From assembly GCA_023411715.1 (NCBI GenBank), contig JAEYOM010000051.1:1-34392 (forward strand): DNA of 34,392 nt, in the 5' to 3' direction. The position numbers were made by a program, and so were the translations under genes. The notes under the pieces were generated by a model that did not search any database, had not been told where the DNA came from, and saw only the letters and a list, made by a program, of their open reading frames with translations. How positions within the stretch are numbered: position 1 is the first letter of the stretch; every line of letters begins with the position of its first letter. Source of the DNA: Bacillota bacterium (lineage in GTDB: Bacteria > Bacillota > Clostridia > Acetivibrionales > DTU013). This document shows positions 6,915 through 15,919 of this stretch, one piece after another.

Positions 6915-7273
6915 ATCAAGATTCCATTCGTTGAGTAGATAGCAAGAACAGCCGAGCCCGTCAATGGTCAAGAAGAACGCTAACAAACCACCAATGACAA
7001 TCCCTTCAAAGCTACGTCATCAGAGATAAATCCGGAAGAATTCTACGAAACTTTCTATGAAAAGCACGCTTGATTGTGTGCTGAAAAGACTGATCCAATA
7101 GGCTATGTAAAAATACAAGCCCCTTTGAAAACCACTGACAACAAAACAGGTGATATGATACCATCTCCGGGAGCATATCGCCGTTTGTTGCCGGCAGCCC
7201 ATTTCGCGGTCTGCGTGTAGTTCCTTGTGAATCACCTAAAAGATTGCCGACGTTTTGATAATCCTTCTTCTCT

Positions 7274-7302
7274 AGTATTAATGAGTATTTTTTATTAATA
7301 CT
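7274..7302. repeat. 9-bp inverted repeat, possible bidirectional terminator
   Basis: AGTATTAAT (7274-7282) and ATTAATACT (7294-7302) are perfectly complementary around an 11-nt T-rich loop, followed by a T-rich tract. It may end transcription from the GNAT side or act as an operator for the downstream operon. The stem is all A/T except one pair, so terminator strength would be low. Confidence 0.35.
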
Positions 7303-7331
7303 TTGTTTTCATTTTGTTTACATTAATATTG

Positions 7332-7343
7332 TTGTTGCAACAA
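7332..7343. promoter_or_regulatory. 12-bp palindrome TTGTTGCAACAA upstream of the response regulator
   Basis: This is a perfect palindrome about 75 bases before the response-regulator ATG, in an AT-rich promoter region (TTTACA at 7317-7322, TATAAA at 7390-7395). It could be an operator. OmpR-type regulators usually bind direct repeats, so it may belong to another factor. Confidence 0.3.
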
Positions 7344-7415
7344 TTTGTAAATGATATTATTAATTAATAAATAAAAACACTCTTTGGACTATAAAATATA
7401 CCGGCAGGTGATTAG

Positions 7416-8099
7416 ATGAACAAGACAAAAGTACTGGTTATTGACGATGATATGAATATTTGCGAACTAATCCGGCTTTATATGGAGAAGGAAGGATATG
7501 AAGTCAGGACAGTGTACAACGGTAAGAGCGGCATTGAAGCGTTCAGTGAATTCACGCCCAATATAGCGGTTCTCGATATCATGCTTCCGGGAATGGACGG
7601 CTGGCAGGTCTGCAGGGAGATCAGGAAGGTCAGCAATATACCAATCATCATGCTCACGGCAAAGGGTGAAACCTTCGACAAGGTATTGGGACTTGAGCTC
7701 GGAGCGGACGATTATATGGTCAAGCCCTTCGACCCCAAGGAGTTGATCGCCAGAGTCAAGGCGGTGCTCAGAAGGTACGAGCGCAAGGACTTCGATTCCC
7801 AGGAGATCGTATATCCCAATCTGGTCATAAACAAGACAAATTATACTGTCAAGCTCAACGGCAAGGATCTCGAGCTTCCTCCGAAGGAACTGGAACTGCT
7901 TTATTTTCTTGCTTCCAACAGCAATAAGGTTTTTACCAGGGAACAGCTCCTTGAGCATGTCTGGGGCTTTGATTTCTATGGCGACAGTCGAACTGTGGAT
8001 GTCCACGTAAAAAGGCTCCGTGAGAAGATAGACCTGCCCGATCAGGTGTGGCAGCTCAAAACAGTCTGGGGAGTAGGCTACAAGTTTGAGGTAAGGTAA
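7416..8099 (+). CDS. OmpR/PhoB-family response regulator
   Basis: The 227-aa protein has an N-terminal receiver domain (about 1-118) with acidic residues in VIDDDMN and phospho-acceptor Asp54 (VLDIMLPGMDG). The conserved Thr/Lys are in LTAKGE and VKPFDP. The C-terminal winged-helix domain (about 130-227) shows LELPPKELELLYFLASN, VFTREQLLEHVWG and RTVDVHVKRLREK. It is the cytoplasmic output protein of a two-component system whose kinase gene begins at its stop codon (1-nt overlap). The htrA-type gene downstream makes envelope stress a reasonable guess for the signal, as in CssRS-like systems, but this is inference. Confidence 0.93.
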   Translation: MNKTKVLVIDDDMNICELIRLYMEKEGYEVRTVYNGKSGIEAFSEFTPNIAVLDIMLPGMDGWQVCREIRKVSNIPIIMLTAKGETFDKVLGLELGADDYMVKPFDPKELIARVKAVLRRYERKDFDSQEIVYPNLVINKTNYTVKLNGKDLELPPKELELLYFLASNSNKVFTREQLLEHVWGFDFYGDSRTVDVHVKRLREKIDLPDQVWQLKTVWGVGYKFEVR

Positions 8100-9667
8100 T
8101 GTTCAAAACGATATTCAGCAAAATGATTGTAATATTCATATTGATCCTGGTCATTGCATTTGCGGTCACCAGCGTGATGGTGAACGTGTTCCTTGATAAT
8201 TATCTCACCGAGGAGAAGGCAACTGCGCTGGAGGATGCGAGCAGTTATGTCAATATGATTTTCAGGAACTTTTTACTCAATATCGATCAAACTGACAGTC
8301 AAAGTGCAGCGAACGCCCAGAAGGTTTTTAGGGATTATTTGGCTTTGCAGGGAAATTCACTAAGATCGATCATCTGGATGACTTACTCGAATGGCGTCGT
8401 GTTCCAGTCAAGCTGGTCCATGCCGCAGTCGCTCGCCGATAAATATAAAGATAAAAACGGTAATATAAAGCTGCCGTTGGATACTCAGTTTTCAAAGTTG
8501 GCAGCGGGTGAAACGACCGTGCGTGAAGTGGGGAATTTCAACGGCTTGTTTAAAGATCCGATCCTTACCGGAGATCCGAAATATGCGGTTAACGGCGATA
8601 TATGGCTCACGGTAGGAAGATCCTTCAAATATACGAGCTCTGACAATAATGATGTCATGGTTCTCGTGTTCATGAGCACCCCCGTTAAGGAGGTAGGTGT
8701 TGCACGGACGCAGGTGTTCCGGTATTTTCTCATTTCAATGGGGGCTGCTATATTCATCGCAGTCATTCTGATCTACATTTTTTCGCTGAGGTTATCCCAT
8801 CCCCTGAAACAGATAAAAAATGCGGCTTCAAGGATAGCCAGCGGCGAATTCGAAAAACGTCTGGATATCAAGACAAAAGATGAGATCGGAGATCTGGCCA
8901 GGACATTCAACCAGATGGCCGTGGCGCTTCAGAATATAGAAGAGATGCGCAGAGGCTTCGTCGCCAATGTTTCGCACGAGCTCAGGACGCCGATGACTTC
9001 TATAAGGGGCTTTGTCGACGGTATACTGGACGGAACCATTCCTCCGGAAAAGCAAAACCATTACCTGACTATAGTAAGAGACGAGACCATAAGGCTCAAC
9101 CGCCTTGTGAACGACCTTCTGGATCTGGCTAGAATGGAGGCCGGAGAGGTCAAACTCAATATTACCGTATGGGATATCAACGAGCTTGTTAGAAAATGCG
9201 TTATAAAGCTCGAGACGCTTTTGCTCGAGAAGGGGCTTACAGTCGATGCGGACTTCGAAGAGGAGGATCTGCCTGTTAAGGCGGACTCAGATTCGATAGA
9301 AAGGGTAGTTTACAATTTGATGCACAATGCGATCAAGTTTACTCCTGCGGGGGGCAAGATAAGCATCAAAACACGCAAACGCAAGGACAAGGCTGAAATC
9401 ATCGTCAAAGACACGGGTATAGGTATAGCTCAGAACGATCAGGATATGATCTGGGACAGGTTCTATAAAGCAGACAAATCAAGGGGCAGGGACAAGACGG
9501 GCACCGGCTTGGGTTTGGCTATCGTGAGGAATATCATAAACGAGCATGGACAGAATATATGGGTCGAAAGCAAGCCCGGCGAAGGCACTGCGTTCATGTT
9601 CACCCTTGACGCTGTCAGCAGGGAATCCGACCCGCAGCCCGAAGTGAAAAATTATTTGCCGGACTAA
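8099..9667 (+). CDS. Membrane sensor histidine kinase
   Basis: The 522-aa kinase has TM1 at about residues 8-30, an extracytoplasmic domain of roughly 175 residues, TM2 at about 207-228, and a HAMP linker (LSHPLKQIKNAASRIASGEF...). The HisKA domain has His293 in FVANVSHELRTPMTSIRG. The HATPase domain has NLMHNAIKFT (N box), DTGIGI (G1), WDRFYKADKSRGR (F box) and GTGLGLAIV (G2). All catalytic boxes are intact. The architecture resembles the WalK/PhoR/ResE class. The gene starts on the last base of the regulator's stop, so expression is coupled. The signal bound by the outer domain cannot be told from sequence. Confidence 0.93.
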   Translation: MFKTIFSKMIVIFILILVIAFAVTSVMVNVFLDNYLTEEKATALEDASSYVNMIFRNFLLNIDQTDSQSAANAQKVFRDYLALQGNSLRSIIWMTYSNGVVFQSSWSMPQSLADKYKDKNGNIKLPLDTQFSKLAAGETTVREVGNFNGLFKDPILTGDPKYAVNGDIWLTVGRSFKYTSSDNNDVMVLVFMSTPVKEVGVARTQVFRYFLISMGAAIFIAVILIYIFSLRLSHPLKQIKNAASRIASGEFEKRLDIKTKDEIGDLARTFNQMAVALQNIEEMRRGFVANVSHELRTPMTSIRGFVDGILDGTIPPEKQNHYLTIVRDETIRLNRLVNDLLDLARMEAGEVKLNITVWDINELVRKCVIKLETLLLEKGLTVDADFEEEDLPVKADSDSIERVVYNLMHNAIKFTPAGGKISIKTRKRKDKAEIIVKDTGIGIAQNDQDMIWDRFYKADKSRGRDKTGTGLGLAIVRNIINEHGQNIWVESKPGEGTAFMFTLDAVSRESDPQPEVKNYLPD

Positions 9668-9778
9668 AGTATTGTTTACAGATTATTCATAGTTTTTTCA
9701 AATACACGCTTTACAATTAAGCCATAAGGTAGGTTGGGAACTATAAATGTAACAGATACAGTACAGGAGGTTTTTATT

Positions 9779-11395
9779 ATGGAAGATTTCAATCAAGAAA
9801 ACAAAGATAATAATAGCAATATAAACAACGGTATCAACAGCGTGAATAATGAAAACGCTAATCAGGAGAATATCATGGACATAGGACGTAATGAAAGCAG
9901 CGATGCGGCAGCTGCCAATGCTCAGCCGGAAAATTACCAGTACGCGGCCCCTCAGCAAAACGTGCGGCCAGGATCCGAACAGCGGTTCGAGCAGGCGGAA
10001 ACGTACAGGCAGAACAGCCCGGTGATAGATTTCCAGCAGAACAGCCCGGCGGTAACTTCCCAGCAGTACGGCCAGGCCGGGGCATCGCAGCAAAACGGCC
10101 AGGCTTATACTCAATCGGCCGCATCACAGCAATATGCTCAGGCAAGCATTCCACAGCCGGAAAATAAGGCCTATTACAAGGAAAACGTTAAGAAATCGAA
10201 ACAGGGCAGGGTAGGGACAGGCCAGTTGATCCTTGTCTCGGTGCTCAGTGCGGTACTCGGTGCTGGCGCGATGTTTTCCGCAAGCACATTCCTGGCTCCG
10301 ACAATACAGCCGACCGTAAATTCATGGTTCGGCAATACGGATCAGACAGCCGCGGCATCAGGCAATAACGGTGTATACAAGAAGGTGGAGATCACGCAAT
10401 CCACCTCGCCTGTCGAAGCTATCGTAGAAAAAGTAAGCCCGTCGATCGTAGGCATCGAGGTAACGGTCCAGGCACAGGGCAGCGATTTCTTCTTTAACCT
10501 CGGGCAGAGCGGCGTCGGTTACGGTTCAGGCATAATAATCAAAAGCGACGGCTATATACTGACGAACAACCACGTTATAGAAAGCGCGTTGAACGAGAAT
10601 TCAAACACATTGGCTAACGGATCGAAGATACAGGTCGTACTTTCGAACAATAAGGATAAAATGTACACAGCCCAGGTAGTGGGCAGGGATTCGAAGACGG
10701 ATATCGCGGTCCTTAAGATAGATGCCACCAACCTGCCTGCAGCGGAATTAGGTAACTCGGATAATGTCAAACCAGGTGAACTTGCAGTCGCGATAGGCAA
10801 TCCCGAGGGCTTCGACTTCATGAACTCGGTAACGGCTGGTATCATAAGCGGTATCAACAGGATCGTGCAGACGGAAGATGGCCAGGAATACAAACTGATA
10901 CAGACAGACGCTGCGATCAACCCCGGCAACAGCGGCGGAGCACTCGTCAATTCGCAGGGCCAGGTTGTCGGAATAAATACTGTCAAAATAGCATCTACGG
11001 AAGTTGAAGGCATCGGGTTCGCCATTCCGATAAACGAAGCCAACAATATAGCCAAGAGTCTTTTGGAGTTCAAATATGTAAAAGGCAGGCCGTACCTCGG
11101 ATTGTCGGTTGACCAGCGCTTCAACTCTGATGTAGCCAAGCAGTATAACGTGCCGAACGGTCTGCTCGTTTACGAGGTAATGCCTCTGACAGCAGCATAC
11201 AAAGCAGGCGTACAGGCAGGAGATATCATAACCAAGTTCGACGGCAAGGCGGTAACGACCTTTAGCCAGCTCGAGGACCAGAAGAACACTCATAAACCGG
11301 GCGACAAGGTATCTGTGGAGGTCTACAGGGATGGTAAGACTCTTAACCTGACAGTCACATTGGACGAAGAGAACAACTCCGTCTCGACTAAATAA
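9779..11395 (+). CDS. HtrA/DegP-type membrane-anchored serine protease
   Basis: The 538-aa protein starts at ATG 9779 behind ACAGGAGG. Residues 1-145 are a cytoplasmic, Asn/Gln-rich, low-complexity tail with repeated QQN/QQYGQA units and a basic KKSKQGR stop before the membrane. A single TM segment spans about 148-170. The trypsin-like domain carries His265 (TNNHVI), Asp308 (KTDIAVLKI) and Ser385 (NPGNSGGAL), so the triad is complete. One C-terminal PDZ domain (about 440-530) contains YLGLSVDQ and AGVQAGDIITKFDGK. It degrades or chaperones misfolded exported proteins at the outer face of the membrane. It lies 111 nt after the kinase gene and is probably a target of, or co-transcribed with, that two-component system. 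Confidence 0.93.
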   Translation: MEDFNQENKDNNSNINNGINSVNNENANQENIMDIGRNESSDAAAANAQPENYQYAAPQQNVRPGSEQRFEQAETYRQNSPVIDFQQNSPAVTSQQYGQAGASQQNGQAYTQSAASQQYAQASIPQPENKAYYKENVKKSKQGRVGTGQLILVSVLSAVLGAGAMFSASTFLAPTIQPTVNSWFGNTDQTAAASGNNGVYKKVEITQSTSPVEAIVEKVSPSIVGIEVTVQAQGSDFFFNLGQSGVGYGSGIIIKSDGYILTNNHVIESALNENSNTLANGSKIQVVLSNNKDKMYTAQVVGRDSKTDIAVLKIDATNLPAAELGNSDNVKPGELAVAIGNPEGFDFMNSVTAGIISGINRIVQTEDGQEYKLIQTDAAINPGNSGGALVNSQGQVVGINTVKIASTEVEGIGFAIPINEANNIAKSLLEFKYVKGRPYLGLSVDQRFNSDVAKQYNVPNGLLVYEVMPLTAAYKAGVQAGDIITKFDGKAVTTFSQLEDQKNTHKPGDKVSVEVYRDGKTLNLTVTLDEENNSVSTK

Positions 11396-11434
11396 GCCGG
11401 CTCCAATCACACATTGTTATACACCCTCATGATA

Positions 11435-11474
11435 GAAACAGCAAAAGCAGCCGCAAGGCTGCTTTTGCTGTTTC
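11435..11474. terminator. Perfect 18-bp hairpin after the htrA-type gene
   Basis: Bases 11435-11452 pair without mismatch with 11457-11474 around a GCAA tetraloop. The stem contains an internal AAAAGC/GCTTTT run, but no long U-tract follows. Its place 40 nt after the stop makes a (possibly bidirectional) terminator or 3' stabiliser likely. Confidence 0.75.
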
Positions 11475-11554
11475 AGTTGTATGGACAACCACCAGGGTCT
11501 GCAAGAAATTTTAGCCTTCCATCGATTGCAATTTCGCCCTGGAACTTAGTTGTA

Positions 11555-11563
11555 TGCTATAAT
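11555..11563 (+). promoter_or_regulatory. Extended -10 promoter of the YesM/YesN locus
   Basis: TGcTATAAT ends at 11563, about 70 nt before the kinase start. No good -35 hexamer stands 16-18 nt upstream, which extended -10 promoters tolerate. It would initiate near 11570. Confidence 0.5.
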
Positions 11564-11632
11564 GAGAAATACAATTCGGGGAACAGGCGTCGGATCTGCA
11601 ACGTTAATCTGCATATAGGGGTGTGACTATCT

Positions 11633-13339
11633 TTGAAATTTCCGTACTTGAAACAATTTGATTTCAGGAAATCATTAAATGTTAAGGTTTTGGCATCGAT
11701 GCTGGTTGCATTATTAGCAATCATTTTCTTTATGGAGATCTCAAATCTATATGTTCTGGATGTTTATCAAAAAAGGGCTAAAAGCACATATCAGAATTCA
11801 CTGAAATTGTATAGCGAATATTGGGACGGTAAGTTTAGTGTTATTAACAATTCTTTAATAACACTGGCAAGCTCTACTTCTGATAATAATTTTAATAATA
11901 TTTGCTACTCCAATGACGGATTAGCTTTTGAAACCAGCAAAGTAGTACTTGCAAAAAGGCTTGACGAGATAGCCCGTATTAATAATGAATTCGGGGCATT
12001 CGTTTATGTACCCGATAAGAACGTTTACATAGAATCATTCAATAATTTGGGCAGCTATATGGACCATATTGATTTTGACAACGAGATGAAAAAGTATATT
12101 AAAAATAATCATATAAGTTACAATAGAGAATGGAATTTGCTAAAAGTTAAAAATAAGAATTATTTTATAAAAGTTTTCCATATACAGAAAGGTTACGTTG
12201 GCGCCGCCATAGAATGTAAAAGCATACTGCAGTATTTGATACAGGACAAGTCAATCGTTGGAGCGGCAGCATTAATTGATAAAAACAATAACATTGCGTA
12301 TCAGTTGAATGCCGGCATGAACTTTGATAATACTTCTTCCTCTGTCTTTTTAGAAGGTTTGGAACTGGCTAATTACAAAATAGGTATTAATGCTTCTGAA
12401 AAATCGATCTACAGTGACCGGACCCTGCTCATTTTAATTATGCTTGGTCTTTTTATTGTCGGACTCATAGTAGTGTTGCTAAACATACGGGTTCAATTGA
12501 AAATTGTTCTTAATCCTCTTAACAGACTAAAAAAAGCAATGGAGAAGTTCAGCAAAGGTGAAATGAATGTAAGGCTGGAGGAGAACTTGTCCAGTAACGA
12601 GATAAATACCCTTTATAGAACATTCAATTTTATGGCTGAGCAGATTACTAACCTGAAAATCGATGTATACGAATCTGAAATAGAGAAGCAGGAAATTCAG
12701 AGAAGCTTTTTGAGGGTGCAGATCCAGCCTCATTTTTATACGAATATTCTAAATCTGGTTTACGGATTAGCGGAAGTAGCAGATTTCAATAGCATACAGC
12801 GGATTTGTATTTTTACGTCAAACTATTTCAGGTATCTTTTAAGTAATAAAAATACATTTGTCACATTAGGCAGGGAAATAGACTGTGTAAAAAATTATGT
12901 TGAGATACAAAAAATAAGGTATCCGGAATTTCTGAATTTCCATATGAAATCTGCCATAGACGTAAATGAAAAATTGGTTCCTCCCTTGATTTTGCAGACT
13001 TTTGTCGAGAACAGTATTAAGCATAACGTGACCTATGTGCCGGTCCTGAACGTTTCGGTTGACATAATGCAAGAAAATGATAGACTTGTTTTAGTCATTG
13101 CAGATAACGGCCTTGGATTTTCGGAGGAACTGCTGGATAGGCTGAACGCTGATGAAAATATTTCAGAAGATGGTAAGCATATCGGTATCGTAAATGTAAA
13201 GCAGAGACTCAAGATGATTTACGAAAATGATGCTCAGGTTTTGATAACAAGCAGTACTGAAAAAACAACGGTTAGAATACTGATTCCGGTAAATGATGTG
13301 GATGAGAGAGGAAAAAATGAACATACTGCTTGTGGATGA
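11633..13339 (+). CDS. YesM-like sensor histidine kinase
   Basis: This 568-aa kinase of the YesM/LytS class has TM1 at about 18-38, an extracytoplasmic sensor domain of about 220 residues, TM2 at about 263-284 and a HAMP domain with LNPLNRLKKAMEKFSKGEMNVRL. The His_kinase domain is centred on His367 in QIQPHFYTNILNLVYGL. The HATPase domain has FVENSIKHNV and IADNGLGF. The start is a TTG at 11633 with AGGGGTG upstream, about 9 nt away. It overlaps the next gene by 23 nt. In this family the kinase, an AraC-type regulator and a neighbouring sugar ABC transporter act together, so the signal is probably an oligosaccharide or the ligand-bound binding protein encoded next door (inference). Confidence 0.9.
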   Translation: MKFPYLKQFDFRKSLNVKVLASMLVALLAIIFFMEISNLYVLDVYQKRAKSTYQNSLKLYSEYWDGKFSVINNSLITLASSTSDNNFNNICYSNDGLAFETSKVVLAKRLDEIARINNEFGAFVYVPDKNVYIESFNNLGSYMDHIDFDNEMKKYIKNNHISYNREWNLLKVKNKNYFIKVFHIQKGYVGAAIECKSILQYLIQDKSIVGAAALIDKNNNIAYQLNAGMNFDNTSSSVFLEGLELANYKIGINASEKSIYSDRTLLILIMLGLFIVGLIVVLLNIRVQLKIVLNPLNRLKKAMEKFSKGEMNVRLEENLSSNEINTLYRTFNFMAEQITNLKIDVYESEIEKQEIQRSFLRVQIQPHFYTNILNLVYGLAEVADFNSIQRICIFTSNYFRYLLSNKNTFVTLGREIDCVKNYVEIQKIRYPEFLNFHMKSAIDVNEKLVPPLILQTFVENSIKHNVTYVPVLNVSVDIMQENDRLVLVIADNGLGFSEELLDRLNADENISEDGKHIGIVNVKQRLKMIYENDAQVLITSSTEKTTVRILIPVNDVDERGKNEHTACG

Positions 13340-14144
13340 TGAAATTGTGGCTATTAATATTCTGGCAAAGACCATAGACTGGAAGTCAGTGGGAATCGAT
13401 CAGGTCTTCACTGCTTATAACGCTTTTGAAGCCAGAAAAATTATTGACCGGAATCCAATAGACCTGATCATCTGCGACATTGAAATGCCACTGGAAAATG
13501 GACTGCATCTCCTGGAATGGGTCAGAACGAAACGCCCGCACATTCTCAATATCATTCTGACCGGGTACCCGGATTTCAATTATGCGCAAAGCGCTATCTC
13601 GATTGGTGTGTATAAGTTTTTGCTGAAACCGGTTATTTTTTCCGACCTTATAGAAGTCGTACGCGAAGCTGTTGCCAAAATTGAGAAGGATACTGTTAAG
13701 GAGAAATACAGACAATATGGAGAATATCTGGTTAACAGGATCGACTCTGAAGAATTGATTCAGGAACAAATGAATAGCATGGTAAACCGGTTAAGAGATT
13801 CGGATGCGAAGAATACAAAGGAAGGAACCGCAGTCAATATCGTAAAGAATTATTTGGAGCAGCATTATAACGAGAGCATTAGCAGAAAAGATATAGAGTC
13901 TCTGGTTCATTTGAATGAAGATTACCTGAATAGGATCTATAAAAAAGCAACAGGTTATTCCTTGCTGGAATACATCCAGTATTTTAGGATTACAATGTCT
14001 AAACAGATGTTAACCGATTCAAATATTTCCATCAGCGAAATAGCTGCCAGGATGGGTTATGATTCTCCGGCCTACTTCTCCAAGGTGTTCAAAAAATTTA
14101 CGGGCGTCACTCCATTGGAGTATCGAAATGATAAACATACCTGA
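13317..14144 (+). CDS. YesN-like response regulator with AraC DNA-binding domain
   Basis: The 275-aa protein begins at ATG 13317 (behind AGAGGAAAA), inside the 3' end of the kinase gene. The receiver domain (about 1-120) opens with MNILLVDDE and has phospho-acceptor Asp54 in IICDIEMPLENG. The C-terminal AraC/HTH_18 domain (about 175-273) shows SRKDIESLVHLNEDYLNRIY and ISEIAARMGYDSPAYFSKVF, ending with KKFTGVTPLEYR. It very likely activates the binding protein, permease and hydrolase genes that follow. The upstream overlap implies coupled synthesis with the kinase. Confidence 0.92.
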   Translation: MNILLVDDEIVAINILAKTIDWKSVGIDQVFTAYNAFEARKIIDRNPIDLIICDIEMPLENGLHLLEWVRTKRPHILNIILTGYPDFNYAQSAISIGVYKFLLKPVIFSDLIEVVREAVAKIEKDTVKEKYRQYGEYLVNRIDSEELIQEQMNSMVNRLRDSDAKNTKEGTAVNIVKNYLEQHYNESISRKDIESLVHLNEDYLNRIYKKATGYSLLEYIQYFRITMSKQMLTDSNISISEIAARMGYDSPAYFSKVFKKFTGVTPLEYRNDKHT

Positions 14145-14214
14145 CATGTCGGTTTTGTTATAGAAACAGTCGTTTGTATTGTTGATGGATGATTGCAAAG
14201 AGTGTTATATTTTT

Positions 14215-14244
14215 CTCGGGTGGCGCCACCCGAGTCTTTCTTTT
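14215..14244 (+). terminator. Intra-locus terminator/attenuator before the binding protein gene
   Basis: CTCGGGTGGC and GCCACCCGAG form a perfect 20-base palindrome (14215-14234), followed by TCTTTCTTTT. It separates the regulator pair from the transport genes and could reduce read-through or process the mRNA. A separate promoter for the transport genes was not clearly seen. Confidence 0.7.
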
Positions 14245-14273
14245 GTTGAAATAAAAATTATAGGAGGAAAGTT

Positions 14274-15860
14274 ATGAGGAAGAAACTTAGAATTGTTTCA
14301 GTATTGTCGGCTCTCCTTATCTTTGCAATGCTCTTTGCAGCGTGCGGTACATCATCCGATAACGCCGATTCGTCCAGTACGTCGGCGAGTTCAACGGGAT
14401 CAACAGATGCTTCAGGTTCAAGTGCTGCAGCAAACGGCGCGGATCCTGTTCTAAAAGACGGTAAGCCTGTAGAATTGAATTTGTATGTGCCGGGGCCCAA
14501 CGCAAATCCGGTAAGCCTGGCAGAAGTAGAGAGTTCTATGAACAGCCTCATCAAAGATAAAATTGATGCGACAATAAAGGTCAATATCATCGAATGGGGC
14601 TCTTATGCCGATCAGCTCAATCTAATCCTTTCCAGCGGTGAAAATGCCGATATTGCCTTCACATTTTCCAGCACCACCACTTTTGGAAAAAACGGCCAGG
14701 TACAAGGCATCACACAGCTTGTTCAGAAATATGCTCCTGATGCCTACAGCCAGTTTGAAAAGTATCTGGATGCCTGCAAAGTGAATGGGGAGCTTTATGG
14801 TCTTCCTACCTTTCATGAGTTCGCTTATAGCTCCGGGCTTGTTTGCAGAAAAGACGTATTTGATCAGACGGGTATCGATGCAAATACGGTAAAAACATGG
14901 GACGACGTAGAAAATGTTTTGAAGAAAGTCCGTGAACAGAACCCGAAAATGAACTTGTTGACAAATCCCGAGCCAACAATGGGCCCTTTCCAGTATCTGA
15001 ATACCGGTATCTTCGATATTGTTCAGAATGATTCAGGGGTCGGAATTTATGCGAACAAAAATCAAGGTGATAAATTACAGGTTCTCAACATTTATTCCAC
15101 GCCGGAATACATAGACATGGCCAAAAAGGCTTATGACTGGAATAAAAAGGGATATTTTGTTCCGGATGTGACAACTAATTCCGTTACCAGGCAGGATATG
15201 ATAAAGGCAGGCAACACATTTGGATTTGTTGGACAAATACATCCTGGAATCGTCAATCAGGAAACGAACAATTCCGGAAAGCAAATGCTGACAATTCCAG
15301 TCACAGCAGCTGTTTCAGCAACAAGTAATGTCAATTTCGCACAGTATATGATTCCTACGGCTTGCAAGAATCCTGAAAAGGCTGTTGCTTTCCTCAATAT
15401 GCTATATTCGGACAAAAACGTGCAGAATCTTTACTCGTACGGCATCGAAGGGAATGACTATGTTGTAAAGGACAAAGATAAGGGAATCATCGGATATCCG
15501 GATGGTAAGGACGGTACGTCGGTAGGCTGGAATATGGAAACCTGGCTGACAGGCAACGCCTCCATTTCCTATACCAAGGATACAGACTCTCCGTCACACT
15601 GGCAGGATTACCTCACTTTCAACTCCCAAGCTGTCATATCGCCATTGTATGGGTTCGTATATGATACTACAAATGTGCAGAACGAAATTGCGGCGGTTAA
15701 AAACGTAATCAGCAAATACCGCGCAGTTATTGAATCCGGATATGCGGATCCCGACGAATCCGTTGCAGCGCTCAACAAAGAGCTGAAAGATGCAGGGATC
15801 CAGAAGATCGTAGATGATGGACAGCAGCAGGTTGATAAATTCCTTGCCGCCCAAAAGTAA
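14274..15860 (+). CDS. Extracellular solute-binding lipoprotein (LplA/YtcQ type)
   Basis: The 528-aa product has a lipoprotein signal peptide: basic MRKKLR, a hydrophobic core, then lipobox LFAAC with Cys24 as the lipidation site. A Ser/Thr/Ala linker leads to a large periplasmic-binding fold (DPVLKDGKPVELNLYVPGPN... onward). At over 500 aa it fits the large binding proteins that pair with LplB/LplC-type permeases and bind oligosaccharides such as rhamnogalacturonan or other glycan fragments. It is anchored on the outer face of the membrane. The start is ATG 14274 after AGGAGG. It is followed by two permeases and a family 3 glycosidase; the ligand is unknown. Confidence 0.92.
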   Translation: MRKKLRIVSVLSALLIFAMLFAACGTSSDNADSSSTSASSTGSTDASGSSAAANGADPVLKDGKPVELNLYVPGPNANPVSLAEVESSMNSLIKDKIDATIKVNIIEWGSYADQLNLILSSGENADIAFTFSSTTTFGKNGQVQGITQLVQKYAPDAYSQFEKYLDACKVNGELYGLPTFHEFAYSSGLVCRKDVFDQTGIDANTVKTWDDVENVLKKVREQNPKMNLLTNPEPTMGPFQYLNTGIFDIVQNDSGVGIYANKNQGDKLQVLNIYSTPEYIDMAKKAYDWNKKGYFVPDVTTNSVTRQDMIKAGNTFGFVGQIHPGIVNQETNNSGKQMLTIPVTAAVSATSNVNFAQYMIPTACKNPEKAVAFLNMLYSDKNVQNLYSYGIEGNDYVVKDKDKGIIGYPDGKDGTSVGWNMETWLTGNASISYTKDTDSPSHWQDYLTFNSQAVISPLYGFVYDTTNVQNEIAAVKNVISKYRAVIESGYADPDESVAALNKELKDAGIQKIVDDGQQQVDKFLAAQK

Positions 15861-15919
15861 CAGAACATTCCAATCCGTAAAGATCCTGTTGTATTGATTA
15901 AGCGGCAGGGATGACATTG

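Larger units (their letters stand above)
6915..7415. other. 500-base stretch without a convincing gene
   Basis: The first part (6984-7220) reads as 78 codons on the + strand, broken by one in-frame TGA at 7071, with stretches such as NPEEFYETFYEKHA and TDPIGYVKIQAPLKTTDNK. I do not recognise it, and it may be a decayed gene or chance. The remainder, 7235-7415, is very AT-rich and holds two inverted repeats and probably the promoter of the two-component operon. No RNA gene was recognised. Confidence 0.4.

Noticed and set aside
7020..7235. Minus-strand ORF of 71 codons
   Set aside because: No recognisable homology, no good ribosome site, and composition unlike the neighbouring genes.
9848..9863. 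CcpA catabolite-repression (cre) site resembling TGAAAACGCTAATC
   Set aside because: It lies inside the htrA-type coding region and misses the expected spacing to the final CA by one base.
10552..11139. Long minus-strand ORF inside the protease gene
   Set aside because: It is a shadow of the protease reading frame. The + strand frame has a complete catalytic triad and PDZ domain.
11414..11626. Plus-strand ORF of 70 codons after the htrA-type gene
   Set aside because: It reads through the 18-bp hairpin and the YesM promoter. The apparent protein is translated from the hairpin repeat.
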